Source of the DNA: Hanleya hanleyi
Lineage: Eukaryota; Mollusca; Polyplacophora; Lepidopleurida; Hanleyidae
Assembly (NCBI GenBank): GCA_036873755.1
Contig: JAVTVY010017242.1
Span: 1 to 64,000 of the forward strand
Length of the DNA: 64,000 bases
Direction: 5' to 3'
The translations under genes were made by a program, and so were the position numbers. Of the stretch, positions 1 to 10,110 are shown piece by piece. The notes below the pieces were generated by a model. That model was not told the DNA's origin. It was given only the letters and a program-made list of their open reading frames with translations, and did not search any database. The stretch's first letter is position 1. Every line of letters begins with the position of its first letter.

Positions 1-1229
1 GTGTCCATTAGTATACAACTGAGGTTACTGCATACTGTATTCCATACAGGAGTTATCTCCTCCTGGACTGAGATTTCGGTGGATATTATGGCAGAACGAG
101 TTCCTATCAGAATGATATAAATTTGCCAGTGTAAATTTTCTTTACAAGAGAACCCATTTACAGTCCATAAAGGATGGAATGGATGTATATTATTATGGTT
201 TTACAAATTAATTCTCAAGTTTCTGAAGTATTTCCCATGTTTCTAAGAGAAAATTGAGTGCAAAATTACCAATAATTTGACCTGGTTACATCGCTTATTT
301 GCATTTTCCCGCGTTTCTGCTATCATTGGAAAGCGGAAAAGTAACCACGGCCTTCATATTGCCGAATGGATGACCATTATTAAGAAGAAATAGGCTAATT
401 TTGAGTTTTGTTCTCGAAAATCCTGCTAGAATTGGCAAAAGTGATCAAAACAAAGATGGGGTAGGGGGAAAGTTATCGGTCGGATTTCCCACAATAATAT
501 GTATAACTGGCAAGTGTTGTATACCGCCATACTCGCAAACACTCTGAGATTACGATACATGGGAATAATTAATTTCGTAAAAAACATCCTGCCCCTTAAG
601 GTGGCCCTCCGCAGTTTCGTAGTAATGGCCCCTCTCTAATTTCATAATACGATAGACTGCCCTTGTTCTGCTACATCATAATTCTTCTTGTCTTCTTAAT
701 AGCTTATATCTATAATGCCATCCTATTCAGCATTATCAACGCTGCAAACGAGTACGTACAAATCGAGTGCTGGCTTCGTCTACACGCTGATCGGGATCAT
801 GGAGTAAAGTTTGTCCTGCCTCAGTTATGCCCCTTGGGTGTGCCTAAAAATCGGGACTCATTTACGGGAAGAAAATCTGACAAAAAACGGGCAGGCTGAC
901 ACCCACTTTTGTTTGCCTTTTAAGTTGAGACCGGACCAGGGAACGTGAGTAAGAAGTTTAATTGAAATCGCTCTTACAGATTTTTCTGGAAATTGAGCCG
1001 AATTTGACCATTTTTCGACATTTTTAAGGGGTTTTCTAGGAATATTGAAGCAAGCATGGAGGAGAATGTTCGAGTTAAATTTTTCTATAACATAGCAGTG
1101 TTATATCTTAAAATAATAGTTTCATCATGCTCTTTCAGAAAATATATACATATAAGTGATTTGGGTTGAAGGTTTTGCGACAACTGGCGGCCGAAAAACG
1201 GACCCATAGTCTATTCCATGCCGAATAAA
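1..1229. other. Flanking DNA, no gene recognised
   Basis: AT-rich sequence without a recognisable coding region. The small open frame at 663-899 has a hydrophobic start but no family signature, and I do not call it. No Polinton-type terminus (AGTAGTA) is found here, so the left end of the adjoining element E1 is not visible. Confidence 0.5.
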
Positions 1230-1600
1230 AGAATCTCCGGAGTGCACCCTATAGCCCATATAGTCCCATACTGGCTATATGGGGGTATAGGTCCAATCTG
1301 AGAAATTCACACACGTTCATTGTGATATGGGTTGTTTGGATTTGTTTTTCTCGTTTCGTCGACGAAAAGTCGAAAAGTACCGGGTAGGTCTGGATATAGG
1401 CTCATATAGCTTCATACTGGCTATATTGGGGTATAGGTTCAACCTGGGAAATTCACACACGTTCATTGTGATATGAGTTGTTTGGATTTGTTTTTCACGT
1501 CTCGTCATTTAGAACACGATGGGAAGGGTTTCGAAGCGAAACGGTGAAATTTTTGGAAAAAGTTCACCGAGGCCTGGGTAGGCTCATATAGCCCCATACT
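1230..1600 (-). repeat. Module array with CATATAGCC/GGCTATATG inverted motif (E1 left arm)
   Basis: Two to three degenerate copies of a roughly 180-bp module. Each has a CCATATAGCC...GGCTATATGG inverted pair, the phrase GAATTTCCCAGGTTGAACC (here inverted) and ACGTCTCGTCATTTAGAAC. The same module recurs at 8,400-9,115, 10,900-11,626, 15,060-16,290 and in E3 at 59,936-60,900. No coding sense is seen; open frames here are chance products of the repeat. Confidence 0.75.
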
Positions 1601-2440
1601 GGCTATGGGGGTATAGGCCCATACTGGGTGGACGTTTTGGGGTCTAGGTGAACCCCTAATGCTCCTATGGTGTCGTGTGAGGTCTTATTTTGAAGCTCTC
1701 GTGGAGGAGCATCCGGCTGGACTAATAGTTCGTCCGTTTTCAATATTCTGCGCATGCGCAGTCTGGCCGTAGTATAGAAAGCAAGCATTTTGGGGGGTAT
1801 GTGAGTGTGTGTTTGTGGTAGAGATGGACCGCTATGGGTCCGAATGGGTCGTGGAAGGTGTCAAAGTGAAGCTTTTGTGAGGTAGAGTCAGAATGGCGTG
1901 TTTTTAAGTGCAAGTCGCGTCAATCTGCGCATGCGCAGTTGGTTGTAGTAAGTAAAGTGGCCATTTTGGGGCAGTGCAGGAAGGTTTTTGATGTCGAGAT
2001 GGACCATCCTTGGTCCGAATGCGTCGTGCGGGGTGTCCTTTTGTAGCTCTCGGGGTGTAGACCCCGATTTTAGGGCTGCCCACGTCATCTGTGACGTCAT
2101 TGGTGACGTCATCAGTACGAGTAGTAAGTCGGCATTTTGGGGAAGTGAAGGAAGGTATTTGGGGTAGAGAGGGACCATCCTTGGTCCGAATGCGTCGTGT
2201 GAGGTGTCATTTTGTAGTTCTCTGGGTGTAGACCCCGATTTGAGGGATGTTCACGTCATCTGTGACGTCATTGGTGACGTCATCAGGACGAGTAGTAGCC
2301 AAAGTGGACATTTTGGGGCAGTGCAGGAAGGTATTTGGTGTAGAGAGGGACCATCCTTTGTCCGAATGCGTCGTGTGAGGTGTCATCATGTAGCAACGGC
2401 CGCCAACGCCAAGCTTAACGCTTCAACGCCCTGGTGAAAT
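1601..2440 (-). repeat. Array of CRE-like and NRF1-like palindromes (E1 left arm)
   Basis: Degenerate repeats of about 150-180 bp. CTGCGCATGCGCAG palindromes lie at 1,748-1,761 and 1,925-1,938. Paired TGACGTCA sites follow around 2,092 and 2,270, with recurrent phrases such as CTTGGTCCGAATGCGTCGTG and CTCGGGGTGTAGACCCCGAT. The sites match the consensus sequences of NRF-1 and CREB/ATF by eye. Mirrored at 7,620-8,400. Confidence 0.75.
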
Positions 2441-2820
2441 TTTCTAGATATTCCATGGAATTGTCACTAATTCTTCGAAATGCAGTGACGCCCGTCAACG
2501 CTCGTAGTTACGCCTTAATGCTCTAGCATAACGCCTTGACGCTATGATATAAACCGCAAAGAGAACAACAACAACAACAAGGATGAGACTTGAGAGAACA
2601 ACAACAACAACAAGTTTTTTTTTCATATAGTTTATTTTCCCCAATGTTACATCATACCCATGCTGGGGGAGCCGCGTTGGGTATGTTTACAACTCAAAAA
2701 GACTCTTGCCCAATCAGAGACTACCATTTGCATCTGTCATATTCGTTCCTGTCCGTTAGATATATTCTTATCCAATCAGAAGTCGCCATTTCAGAAAGTT
2801 CCATCTTTGCTCGGTGTGAC
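2441..2820 (-). promoter_or_regulatory. Shared 3' module: hairpin and poly(A) signal
   Basis: Downstream of the minus-strand zinc-finger/DPxH copy. A hairpin at 2,653-2,685 (arms CATACCC...GGGTATG, loop GGCTCCCCCA in the gene's sense) is followed by AATAAA (complement at 2,631-2,636). ATTGG-type (CCAAT box) motifs lie near 2,710 and 2,770. A CAA-repeat tract (2,562-2,615) and GCGTT-type motifs complete the module, which recurs in E1, E2 and E3. Confidence 0.7.
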
Positions 2821-3878
2821 CTAAGCGTCGTCGGGCAGGCCTGGATATTCTTCGGGCAGCATGTCCTGAAACAGTTGTTTGCGCATTCTGATCGCATTTT
2901 CCAGGGCCTCGGTGGGTGGTAGCCCATAGCCTCTTCCAAGTGACGCTTGGTCTTCATTATGGACCTATGCGTGGGGTCGCCTTTCATTTCAAGCGGTAGT
3001 AAGGCATACTGTTCATAGATCGCCATGGCTGTTTTCCTGATGCGGGGGCGCATTTGGGTGTACGCATGTTGTAAATTATCCTCTCCGGCGTCCTCGATCG
3101 CTGCAGCGTAAGTATTGAATTACAACACATATAAGGGTAGTGGGAAGAGGTGCCGACATACTGACTGCGTCACATGACTTCACAGAATAGTCTTCTGGTT
3201 AACCTATTCTAAAGCACATACCAAGAATCTAACGATTCGTGATATGTTGTATCTCAGGTACGCTTTTATTGTACCTGTTCATGTGGCAACTTGGATGATA
3301 TGACCACACGGCCCCTAGCACCGGCATAAGCGGTATTAGATACACATCTAGAGAGCTATGATGGAAATGCTCTGACAACTCGTATACTGGTAATTGGTGA
3401 GCTGTTTTGCTGTGACAACTCGTACATTGGAGATTGGTGAGCTGTATCGTCGTCAGATGTAAATGACGGCATTTAACACAAAAGACTAGTCTGTAAAGCC
3501 CGATGTCGACCCAGCATCAACTTCCCACAAGTGCCAACATATATCAAAGACCAAAAGGTCTGTACAGGGGGCGGGCCTCGGGGACGAAACGTCCACCAGC
3601 AGAATACGATCTGTCACAATACGATCGCAGAAGGTAGGTTCTGCCTCACTTTCCACGGACGTAGGCTGACTATCTGAGGTCAAGCTCTCCGTATCACTAG
3701 ATAGACTCTCGGCAATCTCTGTTTCGGTATCAGTAGATACACTCTCAGCAGTCTCTGTATCAGCATCCGCCTCAACGGACTCCTCAGAGTCTTCAATCCC
3801 ATGAAAATTTTTCTGGTGTCGCATCATATCGTAATGTCTGGTGAACGTGCGTTCGCACTCAGAGCAAGTATAAGCCAT
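2821..3878 (-). pseudogene. C2H2 zinc finger + DPxH-domain protein, copy 1, interrupted
   Basis: The N-terminal part (ATG at 3,878) encodes one C2H2 finger (C-x2-C-x12-H-x4-H) and an acidic DTET/SSDTES linker. The C-terminal part (about 3,116-2,821) encodes the helical DPxH domain ending ...YPGLPDDA in the intact copies. Between about 3,117 and 3,612 lies roughly 490 bp absent from the intact copies at 6,648-7,220 and 13,306-13,878, so the frame is lost after the linker. The insert holds two near-identical 50-bp pieces built around ACGAGTTGTCA. Function of the family is unknown; the finger suggests DNA binding. Confidence 0.75.
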
Positions 3879-4106
3879 GTTGACGGTTGAACGTCGACTG
3901 TGCATGTTTTTGGAAATACGCTTGCTTTTATAGACAGTAACGCCCATCAACGCTTAGCTTAACGCTTCAACGCCCTGGTGAATTAGCTCAGAAGCTCTGA
4001 TTTCCATGGAATTGACACCAATTCATCGAAATGCAGTGACGCCCGTCAACGCCCGTCGTTGCGCCTTAACGCCAGTCTCAACGCCTTAACACACTTTCTA
4101 AACGCT
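3879..4106 (-). promoter_or_regulatory. GCGTT-motif cluster and TATA box of zinc-finger/DPxH copy 1
   Basis: TATA box TATAAAAG (complement at 3,925-3,932) lies about 50 bp upstream of the ATG. Upstream are spaced GCGTT motifs (reading AACGC on this strand), four within about 35 bp at 8-12 bp intervals, and more towards the end of the ATPase gene. The same cluster precedes the intact copies. Confidence 0.7.
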
Positions 4107-5311
4107 TTAACGTCGTTTAATGATGAGTTCGAACAAATGTTTCTTTTGTGCTATTGCTCTGACATACGCCGCTTTCCAGTTCATGCCCGAGGTTTTCAAC
4201 ATCGACGCTGTTCTTTCAATTTGCATATGGACTGGGTCCTTATCCAACAATTTCATATGGGTCACGAGGTCGACATACCGCTGACGTAAAGTCCGTCGTA
4301 GTCTGGGTGCCAATCTGTTATGGGCTAAAATTGCGGCTTCCTCTTTCGAATACCCTTTGCGTTGAAACTTGTTTTCTGTGACCCTCAACGTCTTGCCCAT
4401 CTCGGCGTTCATACTTTCTTTGAACAAATCCTTCCATAGCCTCGAGTTCACATTATGTTCATTCCCTTGTACGGGGTTGAGTTGGTCCATCACGGTTGGG
4501 TGATATTCCGGGACTGATGGTATGAAGGGGCCCCGCTGTATGGGGGTGGGTTGCTGCTGCTGCTCTACCAGATGTGGACTCGGTGGATGGTGTCGGGGTA
4601 TATGACGTTGCGGTGATCCCTCGCCGGGTAGCAGGTGGGTCGTCAGCCGGCGATCTTCGGGGGTATGGGCTTTTAAATCTACGAATAGGTAGCCGTACGG
4701 ACGAATTGTTGCATGTAATGGTCGATGTTCTGAGGATAAATTCGACTATCAAACACACGGATTTTTGTGCTCTGTCAATGGGATTGGAGAACAACACAAA
4801 GTATTGGCAGTTCAAGGCAATATCTCTGGACGCCTTCCCTTGAGGAAAGAGATTCTGGGTCAAATAGATGACGGACAGATTCCTATGATGGGATCCTTTA
4901 GTCAACAAGTCGGCAACGTGTGAATTATCCTTGAACGCACTCATCAGATCATCTAGCACTACCACGTTGGTCTGCTCGGGGTCAAAGTAATACGGTTCGT
5001 CTATGTCGTGAGGAATCCTTGGGACGAAACTCAAATTCTGTAGTCGCGTAGTTTCGTAGGCGGGCTGCCATTGGCTATAACACCAAACAACACGTGTCGG
5101 AGCTGGGGTTGCCACACCTTCCTCTAAGAATTTCATCACCCAGGACGTCTTTCCACATGCCGTAGGGCCGCTCACCGTCATCGTATAGGGATGCTCTACT
5201 GCACTTGTTGAACCTATAGCGGGACTCTTGGTTGTGTTTGCCTTGAATGTGCCTGAGCATACTATCGCGACGAGAGAAGGTTCTCTGACAGAACGTACAC
5301 GTACACGACAT
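4107..5311 (-). pseudogene. Chimeric zinc finger + Polinton-type packaging ATPase + DPxH domain, copy 1
   Basis: From ATG 5,311: a C2H2 finger (CTFCQRTFSRRDSMLRHIQGKH, shown here only as pattern C-x2-C-x12-H-x4-H). In another frame follows an FtsK/A32-type packaging ATPase with Walker A GPTACGKT and Walker B NVVVLDDLM, then QNLFPQGKASRDIALNCQY. This matches in order the Polinton ATPase at 44,988-45,706. The C-terminus is proline/glutamine-rich, then a helical domain with KDPVHMQI and ending ...LIIKRR. There is a frame change near 5,215 between finger and ATPase and another near 4,755 in an A run. This is the only copy that keeps Walker A. A packaging motor would pump DNA into capsids; no capsid gene is present in E1. 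Confidence 0.8.
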
Positions 5312-5710
5312 GTTGATCTGTCGACCAATACATAAGGACTGGTGAGGGACACATGTTCATTCTTATATGTACAGACACCACCACCAACACCATCACCACA
5401 GACTAACACCGCACACACACACACACCACCACCACCACATTCCACCACATGCCACCACCACCGCCACCACCGGGCGTTGACGGGCGTCAACGCCCAGTGG
5501 TGGGGGTGGGAGCTCCCGTGTGGCAGAGCTCTTGGATCGGAGCTCTTCGAGCTCAAAGCCTGTGGAGCTCAGAGCTCGGAAGTGACATTTGCATATGACC
5601 TCTGTGAGGTCACTTCCGCTTCCGTTCACGTGACCGGAACTGACCTTTGATCCCTGCGCGCAATTTTTATCCGGTATTGTTAGCGCGCGCAGGGGTCAAA
5701 GATATTCCTC
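5312..5710. promoter_or_regulatory. E1 hinge 1: divergent promoter with GGGCGTTGAC palindrome
   Basis: Centre of the E1 palindrome. A TATA-like CATATAAGA (complement at 5,361-5,369) serves the minus-strand zinc-finger/ATPase. A CAC-rich tract (5,378-5,470) leads to GGGCGTTGAC-N4-GTCAACGCCC at 5,472-5,495. To the right are GAGCTC-rich DNA, an octamer ATTTGCAT (5,587-5,594), a GAAGTGAC/GTCACTTC inverted pair, and a 17-bp arm inverted repeat (about 5,646-5,662 and 5,685-5,701) abutting the truncated plus-strand ATPase. Confidence 0.6.
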
Positions 5711-6465
5711 ACGACATAAGCGAACCGTATTACTTTGATTCCGAGCAGAACAACGTGGTAGTGCTAGATGATCTGATGAGTGCGGCCAAGGATAATTCAC
5801 ACGTTGCCGACTTGTTTACTAAAGGATCCCATCATAGGAATCTGTCCGTCATCTATTTGACCCAGAATCTCTTTCTTCAAGGGAAGGCGTCCAGAGATAT
5901 TGCCTTGAACTGCCAATAATTTGTGTTGTTCTCCAATCCCATTGACAGAGCACAAATCCGTGTGTTTGGTAGTCGAATTATCCTCAGAACATCGACCATT
6001 TCATGCAGCGGTTTGAAGGGGCAACAAGTCGTCCGTACGGCTACCTATTCGTAGATTTAAAAGCCCATACCCCCGAAGATCGCCGGCTGACGACCCACCT
6101 GCTACCCGCCGATGGATCACCGCAACGCCATATACCCCGACACCATCCACCGAGTCCACATCTGGTAGAGCAGCAGCAGCAACCCACCCCCATACAGCGG
6201 GGCCACTTCATACCATCAGTCCCGGAATATCACCCAACCGTGAAGGACCAACTCAAACCTGTACAAGGGAATGAACATAATGTGAACTCGAGGCTATGGA
6301 AGGATTTGTTCAAAGAAAGTATGAACGCCGAGATGCGCACGACGTTGAGGGTCACAGAAAACAAGTTTTAACGCAAAGGGTATTCGAAAGAGGAAGCCGC
6401 AATTTTAGCCCATAACAGATTGGCACCCAGATTACGACGGACTTTACGTCAGCGGTATGTCGGGC
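5690..6465 (+). pseudogene. Packaging ATPase fragment, copy 2 (no Walker A, no DPxH end)
   Basis: Starts mid-gene at the residues before Walker B (IPHDISEPYYF, NVVVLDDLM), so the zinc finger and P-loop are missing. An in-frame TAA at 5,917-5,919 replaces a Tyr codon; the frame changes near 5,985 and a further stop lies near 6,370. The end is cut where the DPxH part should begin: CGGTATGTCG at about 6,450 is joined straight to the GGCGTTGACGGGCG motif. A dead copy by any reading. Confidence 0.8.
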
Positions 6466-6647
6466 GTTGACGGGCGATGACGGGCGTCACTGCATTTCGA
6501 TGAATTGGTGTCAATTCCATGGAAATCAGAGCTTCTGAGCTAATGCACCAGGGCGTTGAAGCGTTAAGCTAAGCGTTGATGGGCGTTAGTGTCTATAAAA
6601 GCAAACGTATTTCCAAAAACACGCACAGTCGACGTTCAACCGTCAAC
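6466..6647 (+). promoter_or_regulatory. Promoter of zinc-finger/DPxH copy 2
   Basis: GCGTT motifs around 6,466-6,590, some spaced 8-12 bp, then TATA box TATAAAAG at 6,594-6,601. The ATG at 6,648 is 47 bp further on. An open frame extends upstream through the TATA box, which is why the ATG at 6,648 rather than the earlier one is taken as the start. Confidence 0.7.
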
Positions 6648-7220
6648 ATGGCTTATACTTGCTCTGAGTGCGAACGCACGTTCACCAGACATTACGATAT
6701 GATGCGACACCAGAAAAATATACATGGGATTGAAGACTCTGAGGAGTGCGTTGAGGCGGATGCTGATACAGAGACTGCTGAGAGTGTATCGACTGATACC
6801 GAAACAGAGATTGCTGAGAGTCTATCTAGTGATACGGAGAGCTTGACCTCAGATAGTCAGCCTACGTCCGTGGAAAGTGAGGCAGAACCTACCTTCTGGG
6901 ATCGTATTGTGACAGCAGATATCAACACTTACGCTGCGGCGATCGAGGACGCCGGAGAGGATAATTTACAACAGACGTACACCCAAATGCGCCCCCGCAT
7001 CAGGAAAACAGCCATGGCGATCTATGAACAGTATACCTTACTACCGCTTGAAATGAAAGGCGACCCCACGCACAGGTCCATCATGAAGACCAAGCGTTAC
7101 TTGGAAGAGGCTATGGGGCTACCACCCACCGAGGCCCTGGAAAATGCGATCAGAATGCGCAAACAACTGTTTCAGGACATGCTGCCCGAAGAATATCCAG
7201 GCCTGCCCGACGACGCTTAG
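6648..7220 (+). CDS. C2H2 zinc finger + DPxH-domain protein (intact)
   Basis: 190 codons, uninterrupted. Residues about 4-26 form one C2H2 finger (CSEC...HQKNIH). Residues 30-85 are an acidic, Ser/Thr/Glu/Asp-rich linker with repeated DTET units. Residues 90-190 are helical, with KGDPTHRSI and ...NAIRMRKQLFQDML. That domain matches in pattern the C-terminus of the ATPase fusion (KDPVHMQI ... AIAQKKHLFELI), so the two E1 proteins share a paralogous module. The family resembles uncharacterised proteins I recall from marine invertebrate genomes; the function is unknown. A finger plus acidic linker would suit an element-specific DNA binder or regulator (inference). TATA box, GCGTT cluster and 3' hairpin/poly(A) signal are all present, so expression is plausible. 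Confidence 0.8.
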   Translation: MAYTCSECERTFTRHYDMMRHQKNIHGIEDSEECVEADADTETAESVSTDTETEIAESLSSDTESLTSDSQPTSVESEAEPTFWDRIVTADINTYAAAIEDAGEDNLQQTYTQMRPRIRKTAMAIYEQYTLLPLEMKGDPTHRSIMKTKRYLEEAMGLPPTEALENAIRMRKQLFQDMLPEEYPGLPDDA

Positions 7221-7619
7221 GTCACACCGAGCAAAGATGGAACTTTCTGAAATGGCGACTTCTGATAGGACAAGAATACATCTAACGGACAGGAACGAAT
7301 ATGACAGATGGAAATGGTGGTCTCTGATTGGGCAAGAGTCTTTTTGAGTTGTAAACATACCCAACGCGGCTCCCCCAGCGTGGGTATGATGTAACATTGG
7401 GGAAAATAAACTATATGAAACAAAACTTGTTGCTGTTGTTCTCTCTCCGGTTTATATCATGGCGTCAAGGCGTTATGTTAGAGCATTAAGGCGTAACTAC
7501 GAGCGTTGACGGGCGTCACTGCATTTCGAAGAATTAGTGACAATTCCATGGAATATCTAGAAAATCAGAACTTCTGAGCTATTTCACCAGGGCGTTGAAG
7601 CGTTAAGCTTGGCGTTGGC
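7221..7619 (+). promoter_or_regulatory. Shared 3' module: hairpin and poly(A) signal
   Basis: Hairpin at 7,356-7,388: left arm CATACCCAACGC, loop GGCTCCCCCA, right arm GCGTGGGTATG, with one bulged A. AATAAA follows at 7,405-7,410, then a TTG-repeat. ATTGG (inverted CCAAT) occurs near 7,328. GCGTT motifs and CATGGAAT close the module. Confidence 0.75.
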
Positions 7620-8400
7620 GGTCGTTGCTACAAGATGACACCTCACACGACGCATTCGGACGAAGGATGGTCCCTGTCTACACCAAATACCTTCCTTCAC
7701 TGCCCCAAAATGTCCACTTTGGCTACTACTCGTAATGATGACGTCACCAATGACGTCACAGATGACGTGAACACCCCTCAAATCGGGGTCTACACCTCGA
7801 GAGCTACAAAATGACACGACGCATTCGGATCATGGATGGTCCCTCTCTACCCCAAATACCTTCCTTCACTGTCCCAAATGTCCACTTTCGCTACTACTCG
7901 TACTGATGACGTCACAGATGACGTGGCAGCCCTCAAATCGGGGTCTACACCCCGAGAGCTACAAAAGAACACCCCGCACGACGCATTCGGACCGAGCATG
8001 GTCCATCTCGACACCAAAAACCTTCCTGCACTGCCCCAAAATGGCCACTTTACTTACTACAACCAACTGCGCATGCGCGGATTGACGCGACTTGCACTTA
8101 AAAACACGCCATTCTGACTCTACCTCACAAAAGCTTCACTTTGACACCTTCCACGATCCATTCGGACCCATAGCGGTCCATCTCTACCCCAAACACACAC
8201 TCACATACCCCCCAAAATGCCCGCTTTACTACGGCCAGACTGCGCATGCGCAGAATATTGAAAACAGACGAACTATTAGTCCAGTCGGATGCTCCTCCAC
8301 GAGAGCTTCAAAATAAGACCTCACCCAACACCATAGGATCATTAGGGGCTCACCTGGACCCCAAAACGTCCACCCAGTATGGGCCTCTACCACCATAGCC
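7620..8400 (+). repeat. CRE-like and NRF1-like palindrome array
   Basis: Mirror of 1,601-2,440. TGACGTCA at 7,739-7,746 and 7,751-7,758, and more near 7,905. CTGCGCATGCGC palindromes at 8,067-8,080 and 8,240-8,253. Units of 150-180 bp; no coding content. Confidence 0.75.
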
Positions 8401-9115
8401 AGTATGGGGCTATATGAGCCTACCCAGGCCTCGGTGAACTTTTTCCAAAAATTTCACCGTTTCGCTTCGAAACCCTTCCCATCGTGTTCTGAATGACGAG
8501 ACGTGAAAAACAAATCCAAACAACCCATATCACAATGAACGTGTGTGAATTTCCCAGTTTGAACCTATACCCCAATATAGCCAGCATGAAGCTATATGAG
8601 CCTATATCCAGACCTACCCGGTACTTTTCGAAAAATTTCACCGTTTCGCTCGGGGACCCATCCCATCGTGTTCTAAATGACGAGACGAGAAAAACAAATC
8701 CAAATAACCCATATCGCAATGAACGTGTGTGAATTTCCCAGATTGGACCTATACCCCCATATAGCCAGTATGGGACCATATGGGCTATATGGTACTTTTC
8801 CAAAAATTCCACCGTTTCGCTCCAGGACCCTTCCCATCGTGTCCTAAATGACGAGACGTGAAAAACAAGACCAAGCAACCCATATCACAATGAACGTGTG
8901 TGAATTTCCCAGGTTGAACCTATACCCCCACGTAGCCAATGTAGGACTACATGGGGCTATATACAGACCTCGGTGACTTTTCCCAAAAATTTCACCGATT
9001 CGCTCCGGGACCCCTCCCACTGTGTTTTTCTCGGTGAGACGTGAAAAACGAGACCCCACAACCCATAGTAACACCCACAAAAAAATTCACCACCCCTCCC
9101 CTCCCCTCCATATAG
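8401..9115 (+). repeat. CATATAGCC module array
   Basis: About four copies of the 180-bp module with CATATAGCC...GGCTATATG and TTTCACCG(T/A)TTCGCT phrases. It ends at 9,115, where the next tandem unit of E1 starts. Open frames on both strands are shadows of the repeat. Confidence 0.75.
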
Positions 9116-9247
9116 CCAGTATAGGGATGCTCTACTGCACTTGTTGAACCTATAACGGGACTCTTGGTTGTGTTTGCCTTGAATGTGGCTGAGCATACTA
9201 TCGCGACGAGAGAAGGTTCTCTGACAGAACGTACACGTACACGACAT
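9116..9247 (-). pseudogene. Zinc-finger start of the ATPase fusion, fragment
   Basis: ATG at 9,247 and the full C2H2 finger are kept, then sequence identical in layout to copy 1 as far as CATCCCTATA. At that point the ATPase is replaced by the CATATAGCC module. This is the junction of the second tandem unit of E1. Confidence 0.8.
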
Positions 9248-9452
9248 GTTGATCTGTCGACCAATACATAAGGACTGGTGAGGGACACATGTTCATTCTT
9301 ATATGTACAGACACCACCACCAACACCACTACCACACACTACCACCACACACACACACACACCACCACCACGACATTCCACCACATTTCACCACCACCGC
9401 CACCACCACCGCCACCACCGGGCGTTGACTGGCGTCAACGCCCGGTGGTGGT
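9248..9452. promoter_or_regulatory. E1 hinge 2 with GGGCGTTGAC palindrome
   Basis: TATA-like CATATAAGA (complement) for the zinc-finger fragment, CAC-repeat tract, then GGGCGTTGAC-N4-GTCAACGCCC at 9,420-9,443, extended by CCACCACC/GGTGGTGG to a longer palindrome. The DPxH gene fragment begins immediately after it. Confidence 0.65.
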
Positions 9453-9714
9453 GGATAATTTACAACAGGCGTACACCCAAATGCGCCCCCGCATCCGGAA
9501 AACAGCCATGGCGATCTATGAACAGTATACCTTACTACCGCTTGAAATGAAAGGCGACCCCACGCACAGGTCCATCATGAAGACCAAGCGCTACTTGGAA
9601 GAGGCTATGGGGCTACCACCCACCGAGGCCCTGGAAAATGCGATCAGAATGCGCAAACAACTGTTTCAGGACATGCTGCCCGAAGAATATTCAGGCCTGC
9701 CCGACGACGCTTAG
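9453..9714 (+). pseudogene. DPxH-domain fragment, copy 3 (zinc finger deleted)
   Basis: Only the helical C-terminal domain survives, fused directly to the hinge (GGTGGTGG-ATAATTTACAAC). The reading frame is open to the normal stop at 9,712-9,714, but the finger, linker and TATA box are missing. The deletion took the whole ATPase and the front of the zinc-finger/DPxH gene. Confidence 0.8.
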
Positions 9715-10110
9715 GTCACACCGAGCAAAGATGGAACTTTCTGAAATGACGACTTCTGATTGGACAAGAATACATCTACATCTAACGGACAGGAACGAAT
9801 ATGGCAGATGCAAACGGTGGCGTCTGATTGGGCAAGAGTCTTTTTAAGTTGTAAACATACCCAACGCGGCTCCCCCAGCGTGGGTATGATGTAACATTGG
9901 GGAAAATAAACTATATGAAAAAAAACTTGTTGTTGTTGTTCTCTCTCCGGTTTATATCATGGCGTCAAGGCGTTATGTTAGAGCATTAAGGCGTAACTAC
10001 GAGCGTTGACGGACGTCACTGCATTTCGAAGAATTAGTGACAATTCCATGGAATATCTAGAAAATCAGAACTTCTGAGCTATTTCACCAGGGCGTTGAAG
10101 CGGTAAACTT
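9715..10110 (+). promoter_or_regulatory. Shared 3' module: hairpin and poly(A) signal
   Basis: Hairpin at 9,856-9,888 and AATAAA at 9,905-9,910, followed by the TTG-repeat and GCGTT motifs. Layout as at 7,221-7,619. Confidence 0.7.

Noticed and set aside
876..881. TCTGAC as left target duplication for E1
   Set aside because: It matches the hexamer after the E1 right end, but no AGTAGTA terminus follows it; a six-base match in 1.2 kb is not unusual.
663..899. Possible small membrane protein
   Set aside because: Only a hydrophobic start; no conservation or signal to support it.
5342..5650. Histidine/threonine-rich open frames at the E1 hinges (also near 9,278 and 11,795)
   Set aside because: Produced by the CAC-repeat tract; no start context or conservation between the hinges.
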